Virus record (IMG/VR): IMGVR_UViG_3300044568_000907
Location: 1 to 28,021 of that record
DNA length: 28,021 nucleotides
Strand: one strand, 5' to 3'
Source: a virus
A program made the position numbers and the translations under genes. Shown piece by piece: positions 22,517-28,021 of this stretch (positions are counted from its first letter, which is position 1; every line of letters starts with the position of its first letter). A model generated the notes under the pieces. That model did not search any database and had not been told where the DNA came from. It was given only the letters and a program-made list of their open reading frames with translations.

Positions 22517-22648
22517 ATGGAAGACTTAGAATTCAGTGATTATGAATTAAACCAGGAAGACGACATTATCCTAGACATTGAGACAGACAGTTACCTGGAC
22601 AATCCTAGGCACAATCAAGCCTATTATATAAACAATGGGGATTATTAA
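22517..22648 (+). CDS. 43-residue acidic phage protein
   Basis: The frame starts MEDLEFSDYELNQEDDIILD with a GAGG site six bases before the ATG. Roughly a third of the residues are Asp or Glu, and only one Arg and one His are present, so the protein is strongly negative. Early phage proteins of this kind sometimes imitate DNA and bind host nucleases or polymerase; here that is only an idea from the charge. It ends directly against the ATG of the next gene (TAAATG). No family is recognised. Confidence 0.6.
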   Translation: MEDLEFSDYELNQEDDIILDIETDSYLDNPRHNQAYYINNGDY

Positions 22649-22756
22649 ATGATAAAGATATGGTTAACGCCAATTCTAGCGGCTGTCGCTGTCTGGATTG
22701 TCTTTTTTGGAATCTTACACGGATTAGAATATATGGCAAAAGTCTACGGACAATAG
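22649..22756 (+). CDS. 35-residue putative membrane peptide
   Basis: The sequence MIKIWLTPILAAVAVWIV then FFGILHGLEYMAKVYGQ holds one hydrophobic helix of ~20 residues (residues 5-24) with a short polar tail. GGGG lies eight bases before the ATG, and the start abuts the stop of the acidic gene. The stop codon is inside a CGGAC-AATA-GTCCG hairpin (22747-22760). A single-span membrane protein is predicted; topology and function are unknown. It is the third small membrane peptide of this rightward operon. Confidence 0.55.
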   Translation: MIKIWLTPILAAVAVWIVFFGILHGLEYMAKVYGQ

Positions 22757-22861
22757 TCCGGACAAAGTAACCAGGTACAAGGGGATTAATACGCCAGACT
22801 TTCGGCGCGTTACCTTGTGAGTGGGCGCTCACTAACGGTTAGCGGGTCAGTGACTGCTAAC
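22747..22861 (+). other. Series of hairpins in the convergent intergenic zone
   Basis: Successive stems are CGGAC/GTCCG (22747-22751, 22756-22760), CAAGG/CCTTG (22778-22782, 22813-22817) enclosing CGCC/GGCG (22792-22795, 22804-22807), GTGAG/CTCAC (22817-22821, 22828-22832) and GTTAGC/GCTAAC (22838-22843, 22856-22861). Another GCTAAC at 22879-22884 can compete for the last. No gene lies here. It may be a bidirectional terminator cluster or a structured 3' RNA. Confidence 0.5.
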
Positions 22862-22866
22862 ATTTC

Positions 22867-22898
22867 AAAAAAGCAAGCGCTAACTATCCGTATCAGCG
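22867..22898 (-). terminator. Candidate terminator of the leftward accessory operon
   Basis: On the minus strand CGCTGA pairs with TTAGCG (22898-22893 with 22884-22879, one G-T pair, nine-base loop). CTTGC and six T (22872-22867) follow. It lies ~160 bases after the metallophosphoesterase stop. The stem is short, so efficiency is uncertain. Confidence 0.5.
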
Positions 22899-22916
22899 AG
22901 TAACCCAGGATGCCAT

Positions 22917-23072
22917 ATGGGAAGGGGCGGGCATTTTGTAACTGGTCCAACAGCGGTTGGCGGCAGAATAGTTGGAGCTGGGCCGGAGAATTACTGTGGG
23001 TGCCCCACCAAAATCAAAGCCCCATATACTCTTGGAAAGTCTGGCTCGATAATAGGCCCTAAACCTCGATAA
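22917..23072 (+). CDS. Possible 51-residue Gly-rich protein
   Basis: From the ATG at 22917, with AGGA six bases before it, the frame reads MGRGGHFVTGPTAVGGRI and continues with ENYCGCPTKIKAP and GSIIGPKPR. It is rich in Gly, Pro and Lys with a C-x-C pair and looks more protein-like than the other five frames here. It would be the last gene of the rightward cluster and overlaps the end of the opposite-strand metallophosphoesterase by 14 bases. No relative is recognised. It could still be a chance frame, and the hairpin zone upstream argues for caution. Confidence 0.35.
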   Translation: MGRGGHFVTGPTAVGGRIVGAGPENYCGCPTKIKAPYTLGKSGSIIGPKPR

Positions 23073-23994
23073 TGTTACCTCTAAACTGCATATGGTTCTC
23101 ATCCCAGACTGAAGCCTTCTCTGGTTCCAGCATATGGCCATCATGGAAAGTAACCACGATAAAGCCAGCAACCCAGTTCCTCGGATTATCCTCCATATAG
23201 CCAGCAAATTGCTCTCCGTAGGGGTTAGCTAGGGTACCGCCATCAACGCCGAACCTGGTGCCGTTGTAGTCAGTGAACGGGGTTACTTTGAGAGAGTGCA
23301 GGTGTCCAGTTACCACGCTCTTGCCAGACTTCAGGGTATTGTTGTAGACAGCGTGAATACCATTATGATATCTGTGCTTAATCACCAACTCATCATTGAC
23401 CCAAGCGCTCCAGCACTGGTTCCAGCGAGGGAAGTGATCCTTGAGGGCAAACCCTTTAATACCTTCATACTCAGGTGACTGGGCCGCTAACCGAGTCTCA
23501 AACCTAGCATCGTGGTTGCCCAGCTGCCAGTATAACTTAGCATTCTTGCCGGCATCCTCAACCATCTGGGAGAACTCTTGGCAGGCTTCCAGCTCCTCTT
23601 TGACAGTAGGTGACTTATCCCAGCCTATCCTTGGCCATCTACTGGCACGTGCCCCATCAAATATATCGCCATTGAAGTGTACGGCAACAGGTTGCAACTC
23701 TTTGACAAACTTAACAAAGCCACGCTGGGCGGTAGTTCTCTCGCCAGGCCAGACATGAGCATCTGATCCGATTATATGGATGCCATTAAGTGTATCAATC
23801 TTGATACGTCCTGGTGCTTCCGGCAAAACATATACCTTACCTGATATTGCCGACAACACGGTGCCAGTCCTGTTCTCGACTGACCTCCGCCTTGTATGTA
23901 CCGCCCTCTCAGACATCTGTAGTCTTTTGGATACAGCCTTTGCACCACCTAACTCACGCCATATATTGATAAAGTCTTCGTCAGATACAACCAT
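23059..23994 (-). CDS. Calcineurin-like metallophosphoesterase with N-terminal helix-turn-helix
   Basis: From the ATG at 23994 (AAGGGGG site, one-base overlap with the previous stop) the protein has 311 residues; nine extra residues in the longest frame are discounted. Residues ~4-40 look like a helix-turn-helix (DEDFINIWRELGGAKAVSKR then LQMSERAVHTRRR). The catalytic domain has GSDAHVW (76-82), FNGDIFDG (107-114), QLGNHDARFE (157-166), IKHRYHNG (~205-212) and VTGHLHS (~228-234), the full set of two-metal ligands. Substrates in phages range from DNA ends to nucleotides; none can be chosen here. The HTH-phosphoesterase order suggests a DNA-related target. Confidence 0.85.
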   Translation of the reverse strand: MVVSDEDFINIWRELGGAKAVSKRLQMSERAVHTRRRSVENRTGTVLSAISGKVYVLPEAPGRIKIDTLNGIHIIGSDAHVWPGERTTAQRGFVKFVKELQPVAVHFNGDIFDGARASRWPRIGWDKSPTVKEELEACQEFSQMVEDAGKNAKLYWQLGNHDARFETRLAAQSPEYEGIKGFALKDHFPRWNQCWSAWVNDELVIKHRYHNGIHAVYNNTLKSGKSVVTGHLHSLKVTPFTDYNGTRFGVDGGTLANPYGEQFAGYMEDNPRNWVAGFIVVTFHDGHMLEPEKASVWDENHMQFRGNIIEV

Positions 23995-24317
23995 TAATGC
24001 CCCCTTGGCGCAGGCCGCCATATATCTTCTCGGATAACCATAATTGCAGTGTTGAACGTAACAATAACGGACTCGTTATATAGACAGTACGCAGGATTGA
24101 TATCCTCAAGTCTCATAAAAGCCCCCCAAGGTGCGGTTGCACTTGACTTGTAGAACAGGATAGGTTTGGATGGGAATGCGTCTAAAACTGTCTCGGTCCA
24201 GCAGGCACTGATATCGCCAGCGTTTGACCTGACTAAGCGTAAGTGCCACCCTGGAATCTCTTGTGCTTCGAGATCCAGTTTCAGGCTTTTAAAGATAATG
24301 TTCTTAAGGTTTTCCAA
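23994..24317 (-). CDS. Unrecognised protein of the accessory operon
   Basis: This 107-residue protein has Trp- and Pro-containing segments (QEIPGWHLRLVRSNAGDISA, then SATAPWGAFMRLEDINPAY). It ends in a beta-like stretch, VIVTFNTAIMVIRED. No membrane segment or motif is visible. No suitable ATG exists near the start. The TTG at 24317 is used with an AGG four bases before it, and it overlaps the preceding gene by 14 bases, so the true start may differ. The next gene begins on its stop codon. It is likely co-translated with DUF3310 and the metallophosphoesterase; the function is unknown. Confidence 0.55.
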   Translation of the reverse strand: MENLKNIIFKSLKLDLEAQEIPGWHLRLVRSNAGDISACWTETVLDAFPSKPILFYKSSATAPWGAFMRLEDINPAYCLYNESVIVTFNTAIMVIREDIWRPAPRGH

Positions 24318-24555
24318 TAGCCTGTTTAGATTCAGTAGCTTGCGTTACCTCAATCCACTTCTGTAAGTAATGCAATGCTTTTAGCTGATCTTCTAGGCCA
24401 CCCTTATCGTTGCACCTAGCAACATACTTAATGACATTGCCACGCAGGTATCCGATAAACTCTGCATCCGACATCCACGCGCTCATAGCATCCCAAGGTT
24501 GTATTGACTTGTGTGTGTAGTGTGTGCCACCAACCTGCCTACCGCTTGCGCTCAT
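24304..24555 (-). CDS. DUF3310 family phage protein
   Basis: This 83-residue protein has the family core GGTHYTHKSIQPWDAMSAW, then GYLRGNVIKYVARCNDKGG and DQLKALHYLQKWIE. These are the H-Y...I-Q-P-x-D, G-N-x-x-K-Y-x-x-R and D-L-x-K-A-x-x-Y-L marks of DUF3310. T7 gp1.7, a nucleotide-kinase-like protein that affects dideoxythymidine sensitivity, carries a related domain. A role in nucleotide metabolism is therefore possible but unproven here. The ATG overlaps the end of the signal-peptide gene by 17 bases. Confidence 0.85.
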   Translation of the reverse strand: MSASGRQVGGTHYTHKSIQPWDAMSAWMSDAEFIGYLRGNVIKYVARCNDKGGLEDQLKALHYLQKWIEVTQATESKQAIGKP

Positions 24556-24790
24556 ATACCCGTATCCCTAATCTGTCGTACAACTCCTGCACCCTGTTAC
24601 CATTCTGGTCAACTAATGATTCGACTTTAGTATTGAATTGGTCATATAATTCATATGCTGGCTTCACCGGCTTGGTGTCCGTTAGGCAAGGGGATTGGCA
24701 CGCCTCAATTTCCGCATTATATGCCATAACACGTGTAGAAAGGCAAATTAAAACAGCGACAAGCAACACTAAGCTACTCTTCTTTATCAT
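24539..24790 (-). CDS. Exported small protein with signal peptide
   Basis: The 83 residues start MIKKSSLVLLVAVLICLSTR. This is a classic signal sequence (Lys-Lys, ~14 hydrophobic residues, VMA before a likely cleavage at ~22/23). The mature part has two cysteines (EACQSPCLTD) and a helical, charged end (YDQFNTKVESLVDQNGNRVQ, ending YERKR). There is no lipobox at the cysteine in the hydrophobic core, so it is probably periplasmic rather than a lipoprotein. It is in the same operon as the wall hydrolase; an outer-spanin-like or superinfection role could be considered. The ATG has a GGAGG site. Confidence 0.65.
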   Translation of the reverse strand: MIKKSSLVLLVAVLICLSTRVMAYNAEIEACQSPCLTDTKPVKPAYELYDQFNTKVESLVDQNGNRVQELYDRLGIRVYERKR

Positions 24791-24819
24791 ATAACCTCCA
24801 TTAAACGTAAATTAAACAC

Positions 24820-25584
24820 TTAAATTGCACAGCCACACCCACCAAAGTCTAGCAACTCATCCAATGTAAGTTGCTTGCCATCTTCGATAGACAATCTAAA
24901 CTCTCTCAAGGTCTTGTAGGTAAGTTGTCCGTTCACTACTTCTCTTAGGAATGGTTTAGCATTGGGAACGGCATCATATACTGCTTGCTCTTTGTTCTCA
25001 TGGTCCAGGTATTGGTCCCTATCACCTGCCAGAAGCTTTGCATAATGACCAGCTCCTGCCTTGGGGCAGAATCCACCGCAGTTATTGTGGCCTAGACCGA
25101 ATGAGTAAAGCCTTGGTGGAGCTATACCATACTGCTTACTGTAGTCCTTTAGTATCATACGGCCATCTTCTACCAATGTTGACCTGTAGACATACGGAAG
25201 CTTTCTTGGTTGCAACCTGGTTAACCTATGTTCCTCAGTAATATCAATACCCAGATGTATCTCAACCTCATCAAAGTTCCAATGCCTTTTAATGAACTTG
25301 TCTAGGTATTCTCTCTTTAATATCTTGCTACAAGGATCTATCCTAGAGTTTCCCATGAACTTCACATCTTCAAACACCTGGAACGGTGTACGCCCCTCTG
25401 CAATGGTGATGTGCTGGCAACCCAAGAACGCACTGCATTCCTTCATAAAGCGGTACAGATCTTTGTCCTCTATAAGGGTGTCAGCAAACAAGGTAACCAC
25501 ATTCCCCTTGCCGTACTTGGAGACACACGACTCCGCTTCTGCAAAACTACCCATGCCACCAGAGAATGATATTATATGAATCAT
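24820..25584 (-). CDS. PP-loop ATP-pyrophosphatase family protein (PAPS-reductase-like)
   Basis: From the ATG at 25584 (AAAGG site) the protein has 254 residues; eleven extra residues of the longest frame are discounted. It has the N-type PP-loop FSGGMGSFAEA at ~7-17, FADTLIEDKDLYRFM (D-T...D residues) and DPCSKILKREYL (~94-105, the phage form of C-T-x-x-L-K). A late cysteine cluster reads NNCGGFCPKAG, and the tail is FGGCGCAI. These are marks of PAPS-reductase/DndC-like phage proteins that adenylate a substrate and may transfer sulphur. Whether it acts in sulphate reduction, RNA or DNA thiolation, or something else cannot be told. Confidence 0.8.
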   Translation of the reverse strand: MIHIISFSGGMGSFAEAESCVSKYGKGNVVTLFADTLIEDKDLYRFMKECSAFLGCQHITIAEGRTPFQVFEDVKFMGNSRIDPCSKILKREYLDKFIKRHWNFDEVEIHLGIDITEEHRLTRLQPRKLPYVYRSTLVEDGRMILKDYSKQYGIAPPRLYSFGLGHNNCGGFCPKAGAGHYAKLLAGDRDQYLDHENKEQAVYDAVPNAKPFLREVVNGQLTYKTLREFRLSIEDGKQLTLDELLDFGGCGCAI

Positions 25585-25591
25585 ATAGCCT

Positions 25592-25969
25592 TTAAACGTA
25601 AAAGTGGTGCTGGTCACAGGTAGTTAGCAGCCTAAGTTTGCTCCAACTCTTAGGCTTTTCTATCCACGTAGCATGGAAGTGGGTAGCCTCAAACTTACCT
25701 CCACCATACAACGCAGTCTTAGCAGCCCTCTCAGACTTCATCCAAGCCTCGCTATGCTTATTAGGCCGATGCTCTGGCTTAACTACCCCACCAGACATCT
25801 TCTCAGGCACCCAGCTGAACTGGTAGGGAGCTAATATTACCTTGGATATATCGCCACCTGGACCCATCCGGTTTAAGGCCACCTGTGCAATCTTGGTCAT
25901 ACACACCTCATTCTGATTGCGACCTTCGAACCAGACCGTCAGGGTTAACCACATCAAAAGTTCAGTCAT
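25592..25969 (-). CDS. SleB/CwlJ-type cell wall hydrolase (candidate endolysin)
   Basis: From the ATG at 25969 (AGGAG site; the longer TTG frame is rejected) it has 125 residues. It shows the Hydrolase_2 pattern: VWFEGRNQNEVCMTKIAQVA with the catalytic-type Glu at ~15, NRMGPGGDISKVI, APYQFSWV, THFHATWI and TTCDQHHFYV. These proteins cut peptidoglycan glycan strands or cross-links, and several phages use them as lysins. It lacks a signal peptide, so it would need a holin. It overlaps the 116-residue gene (ATGA) and lies close to a 39-residue membrane protein. Confidence 0.85.
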   Translation of the reverse strand: MTELLMWLTLTVWFEGRNQNEVCMTKIAQVALNRMGPGGDISKVILAPYQFSWVPEKMSGGVVKPEHRPNKHSEAWMKSERAAKTALYGGGKFEATHFHATWIEKPKSWSKLRLLTTCDQHHFYV

Positions 25970-26316
25970 GTGTTCTCCTCCCAATATTCACACTGGCATA
26001 CATATCTACCGGCATTGTGCGATGCGTTCCTGAGAAACGAGTGCGGTGCATCTGGATGAGTTTTGCATTTAACCCCACCATCATCAGCTCCATCATCCGA
26101 TTCCTTGCGCCAGTTATCAAGCTCCTCCTCCCTAGCACCTCCCGCATTCTTCTCTATCAAAGCGGCTATCGTTAGGCGTAACTCCTTGATACGCTTCAGG
26201 TAAGCAATTGATTTCCTTTTCTTTTGTATCTTGCCAGCGCCCAACATTGAGGCAACGTGCATCAACTGTAAGTGTTTTAAGAACTTTTCAATATCTATCA
26301 AGTCATCTTCATACAT
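25966..26316 (-). CDS. Helical protein with C-terminal Cys/His cluster
   Basis: In this 116-residue protein an N-terminal ~65-residue helical part (LIDIEKFLKHLQLMHVASM, then KKRKSIAYLKRIKELRLTI) is followed by an acidic linker. A segment with KCKTHPDAPHSFLRNASHN then YVCQCEYWEE (C-x-C, H, C-x-C) could bind zinc. It is not a membrane protein. A strong GGAGAAGGA site precedes the ATG, and the hydrolase starts on its stop. A lysis-related role is suggested only by the neighbour. No family is recognised. Confidence 0.65.
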   Translation of the reverse strand: MYEDDLIDIEKFLKHLQLMHVASMLGAGKIQKKRKSIAYLKRIKELRLTIAALIEKNAGGAREEELDNWRKESDDGADDGGVKCKTHPDAPHSFLRNASHNAGRYVCQCEYWEENT

Positions 26317-26331
26317 AATCCTTCTCCTGAT

Positions 26332-26451
26332 TTATAGTAACAATCCGATTAGATATCCAAAGATTCCAATGATGACTAGCACTGGCGCTACGGCCAGGCA
26401 TATCATCAACCACTCGTGGTGAGACAGCCTAGACCGCCATTTATTTCGCAT
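26332..26451 (-). CDS. 39-residue membrane protein next to the wall hydrolase (holin-like candidate)
   Basis: The frame reads MRNKWRSRLSHHEWLMICLA then VAPVLVIIGIFGYLIGLLL. It has a basic N-terminus and one long hydrophobic helix of ~25 residues reaching the C-terminus. It overlaps the end of the upstream gene by 11 bases and stops 16 bases before the next start, exactly filling an otherwise empty 124-base gap. AGGG lies ahead of the ATG. It is shorter than classical holins, but its position two genes from the SleB-type hydrolase makes it the best pore candidate in the window. No homology is recognised. Confidence 0.55.
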   Translation of the reverse strand: MRNKWRSRLSHHEWLMICLAVAPVLVIIGIFGYLIGLLL

Positions 26452-26677
26452 ACAGCGCCCTGATCCTCGACCGTACAAAGGTCAGAATGATGTCTTGATC
26501 TATCCCACCCCAGTTAACACGATTCTTTGCAGCCTCTCCATACGCCTTGAGCAAGCCAATCTCACCCATCTTAGCGACCAGAGAATGCGTTGGGTTATAA
26601 GTACCAATGCCACTTATAAAGGCTAACTCGTCTTTTGTTGTCCAGCATTTACGGTAGTCGAACACTTCACTTATCAT
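26441..26677 (-). CDS. Unrecognised small protein
   Basis: In this 78-residue protein, YRKCWTTKDELAFISGIGTY opens a compact helical protein with NWGGIDQDIILTFVRSRIRA near the end. The W-T-x-x-E-x-x-F-I-x-x-I-G-x-Y motif occurs in short phage proteins of unknown function. The ATG has a GGAGG site and overlaps the previous gene by 11 bases. No metal or membrane motif is visible. It lies in the accessory operon between the zinc-finger-like protein and the 39-residue membrane protein. Confidence 0.65.
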   Translation of the reverse strand: MISEVFDYRKCWTTKDELAFISGIGTYNPTHSLVAKMGEIGLLKAYGEAAKNRVNWGGIDQDIILTFVRSRIRALYAK

Positions 26678-26918
26678 TTGAAACCTCCATTTTAACTCCA
26701 GAAATTATGACTCGAATGTAATTCTTAACATAAGCCATACGCTTTTCAGGCGTATCCAACCCCATCTTATGGGTATACTTCAGTGCTTCTGATTGCCAGT
26801 GGTTATCGTAGTGCTCACGGCACAACTGGCCGGTTGTAGCGTATGAAACTATTGCATTGTTAGGACAGTTACGGTAACTACAGTTTATGTGGTTACTTCT
26901 TTCCGCTTCGTAGTACAT
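26667..26918 (-). CDS. Small zinc-finger-like phage protein, first gene of the leftward accessory operon
   Basis: The ATG at 26918 has a perfect AAGGAGG site six bases away, so the ten extra residues of the longest frame are dropped and 83 residues remain. NCSYRNCPNNAIVSYATTGQ then LCREHYDNHW gives C-x4-C...C-x2-H, a likely zinc site within the first 40 residues. A helical, basic C-terminal half follows. Zinc-ribbon proteins of this size are common in phage early operons and often bind nucleic acid or host proteins. The role is unknown. A TTGACA on the minus strand at 26976-26971 lies upstream. Confidence 0.65.
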   Translation of the reverse strand: MYYEAERSNHINCSYRNCPNNAIVSYATTGQLCREHYDNHWQSEALKYTHKMGLDTPEKRMAYVKNYIRVIISGVKMEVSNDK

Positions 26919-26947
26919 CAAACACCTCCTTTGTAAGTACGCAAACA

Positions 26948-26976
26948 CGGTAACTCACGCCTCAGAATTTTGTCAA
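26948..26976 (-). promoter_or_regulatory. Possible leftward promoter of the accessory operon
   Basis: On the minus strand a perfect TTGACA (26976-26971) is present with a poor -10 (TTACCG, 26953-26948) after 17 bases. The -35 and the location ahead of the first gene support it; the weak -10 suggests need of an activator or another start. Confidence 0.35.
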
Positions 26977-27009
26977 GATAAATATCTTCATAACCAGTAA
27001 ATATATTTG

Positions 27010-27039
27010 TTGACTTTGTGAAACAGGGGGCTTTATCAT
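27010..27039 (+). promoter_or_regulatory. Rightward promoter of the recombination genes
   Basis: TTGACT (27010-27015) and TATCAT (27034-27039), each five of six to consensus, are separated by 18 bases. The next gene with a strong ribosome-binding site begins at 27064. Confidence 0.65.
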
Positions 27040-27063
27040 GTTCTCGTCACACAAGGAGGCGAT

Positions 27064-27144
27064 ATGGATACAGAAGATAGACTAGATTACCAACAGCAGC
27101 ACGATGAACAACAACAACAGGAGATGGAAAATGAGAACGTCTGA
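27064..27144 (+). CDS. 26-residue Gln/acidic leader peptide
   Basis: ATG at 27064 follows a perfect AAGGAGG at ideal spacing, the best ribosome-binding site of the window. It encodes MDTEDRLDYQQQHDEQQQ and ends EMENENV. Nearly half the residues are Gln, Glu or Asp. The stop lies 14 bases inside the ERF gene, so ribosomes finishing it are set to start the annealing protein. It may be a genuine tiny protein or act mainly to couple translation. Nothing similar is recognised. Confidence 0.5.
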   Translation: MDTEDRLDYQQQHDEQQQQEMENENV

Positions 27145-27721
27145 AAGCATTACAGCAATAACACCAGCACTAATTGCAGCTCAACAGAGTATTACTTTTG
27201 CTGCCAAGAACGCACTTAACGGGCACTTAAAGAATACCTACGCCAATCTAGCGGCAGTAATCGAGGCTGTAAAGAACCCTCTTAACGATAACGGGATCGC
27301 GTTTATCCAGTCCATTACGGAGAGTGATGACGGTAAGCTAAGAATTACAACCAGGTTGATACACAAGTCTGGCGAGTGGATCGAAGATACAGCATCCTCC
27401 CCTATGCCCAAAGCAGATAGCCAAGGGTTAGGATCGGCCTGCTCTTATCTCCGCCGGTACACCTTGTCCGCAATGATGGGCGTATATCAGGATGACGATG
27501 ACGGACACGGTGCTAGAGCTGAGCCACCAGCACCAGAGAAGAAGGTTGCACCCAAGCCACTGGATGAAGAAAAGATGAAGATCATCCTTGAGATCTTGGA
27601 AGTAGCTGCAAAAAATGGCAGGGCTGAACTTGGTAATGTTTACAAAGAGATTCCAGATTCACCTGAAAAAGTTGCTGTGATTGCCGTACATGGTGAGAAC
27701 CTTAAAGGGAGAGCCAAGTGA
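27131..27721 (+). CDS. ERF-family single-strand annealing protein
   Basis: From the ATG at 27131 (AGGAG site) it has 196 residues; an upstream ATG at 27104 lies within the leader peptide and is less well placed. The ERF core is clear: NTYANLAAVIEAVKNPLNDN, GIAFIQSI, TTRLIHKSGEWIED, and SQGLGSACSYLRRYTLSAMM followed by GVYQDDDDG. A Pro/Lys-rich linker and helical tail complete it. ERF proteins pair homologous single strands and work with an exonuclease, and one begins on its stop codon (GTGA). All typical blocks are present. Confidence 0.92.
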   Translation: MRTSESITAITPALIAAQQSITFAAKNALNGHLKNTYANLAAVIEAVKNPLNDNGIAFIQSITESDDGKLRITTRLIHKSGEWIEDTASSPMPKADSQGLGSACSYLRRYTLSAMMGVYQDDDDGHGARAEPPAPEKKVAPKPLDEEKMKIILEILEVAAKNGRAELGNVYKEIPDSPEKVAVIAVHGENLKGRAK

Positions 27722-28021
27722 AACAGTTAACAGCTGAGTGGTTTGAAATCAGAGCTGGAAAAGTGACAGCCAGTAAGGTTTACGATGTCATATCTAAAAC
27801 CAAGTCTGGGGATTATGCTGCTGGACGTGCTAAGTACCACCTGCAACTGGTTACGGAGCGCCTGTCTAAGCAGATTGCCTCTGCATATGTAACGCCGGCT
27901 ATGCAGTGGGGTATTGATCGTGAGCCTGAAGCTAGGGTTCGCTATCAGTCAAGGTACGAGATGGTAGATGAGGTTGGATTCGTTGCCCATCCTATCATCC
28001 CAAACTCAGGTGCCAGTCCTG
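27718..28021 (+). CDS. YqaJ/lambda-exonuclease-type recombination nuclease, N-terminal part (runs off the window)
   Basis: A GTG start overlaps the ERF stop (GTGA), with GGGAG six bases before it. The visible ~101 residues begin VKQLTAEWFEIRAGKVTASK, the W-x-x-x-R-x-x-x-x-T-A-S pattern of YqaJ-type nucleases, and include TPAMQWGIDREPEARVRYQS with the conserved G-x-x-x-E-x-x-A-R. These are the first parts of the PD-(D/E)XK nuclease that resects DNA for an annealing protein. The catalytic Asp and Glu/Lys residues lie beyond the window, so completeness cannot be checked. Confidence 0.85.
   Translation, partial: MKQLTAEWFEIRAGKVTASKVYDVISKTKSGDYAAGRAKYHLQLVTERLSKQIASAYVTPAMQWGIDREPEARVRYQSRYEMVDEVGFVAHPIIPNSGASP

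Noticed and set aside
22893-23207. 104-aa minus-strand frame past the metallophosphoesterase
   Set aside because: Most of it is out of frame inside that gene, it has no ribosome-binding site, and the plus-strand 51-residue frame fits the stretch better.

Overview
The window is part of the genome of a tailed double-stranded DNA phage with a T7-like (podovirus) virion. The evidence is an ordered late module on the minus strand: small and large terminase, a GNAT/gp13-like protein, portal, a Bbp19-like protein, scaffold, major capsid, a small head protein, tail adaptor (gp11-like), tail nozzle (gp12-like), internal/ejection proteins, and a fibre with a T7-type N-terminus. No RNA polymerase, integrase, tRNA, rRNA, IS element or CRISPR array is visible. 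The host is probably Gram-negative (a short-tailed phage, a signal-peptide protein and a SleB-type wall hydrolase), but it cannot be named from the sequence.

Layout: (1) 1-21108, minus strand: late genes, headed by a winged-helix/AT-hook protein (20452-21108). A 707-base non-coding region (19745-20451) follows it and carries palindromes, repeats and a G-quadruplex motif. Next come a short cytosine-methyltransferase-like protein, RusA and the packaging, head and tail genes. (2) 21109-21236: a back-to-back promoter region. (3) 21237-23072, plus strand: a run of very small genes (24, 27, 71, 43, 35 and perhaps 51 aa) around a 242-aa cysteine-rich protein. Three of them are introduced by copies of one 14-base leader. 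(4) 22384-22898: a hairpin-rich zone where rightward and leftward transcription meet. (5) 23059-26918, minus strand: a compact accessory/lysis operon with zinc-finger-like and small membrane proteins, a SleB-type hydrolase, a PP-loop (PAPS-reductase-like) protein, a signal-peptide protein, DUF3310 and a metallophosphoesterase. (6) 26949-27063: a second divergent promoter region. (7) 27064-28021, plus strand: a Gln-rich leader peptide, an ERF annealing protein and the start of a YqaJ-type exonuclease, that is, a recombination module.

The most striking non-coding element is the leader of the capsid gene (12083-12316). On the minus strand a textbook terminator ends the scaffold transcript. After it a ~120-nt RNA can fold as a closed multi-branch junction: a 9-bp closing helix, four internal hairpins and a U8 tract. 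It is followed by a hairpin that displays the capsid ribosome-binding site in its loop. Downstream of the capsid and small head genes lies a perfect 10-bp inverted repeat, at the position of the T7 late terminator. Capsid expression therefore appears to be separately controlled. Starts were chosen by Shine-Dalgarno match and gene junctions; where they differ from the longest open frame this is stated.
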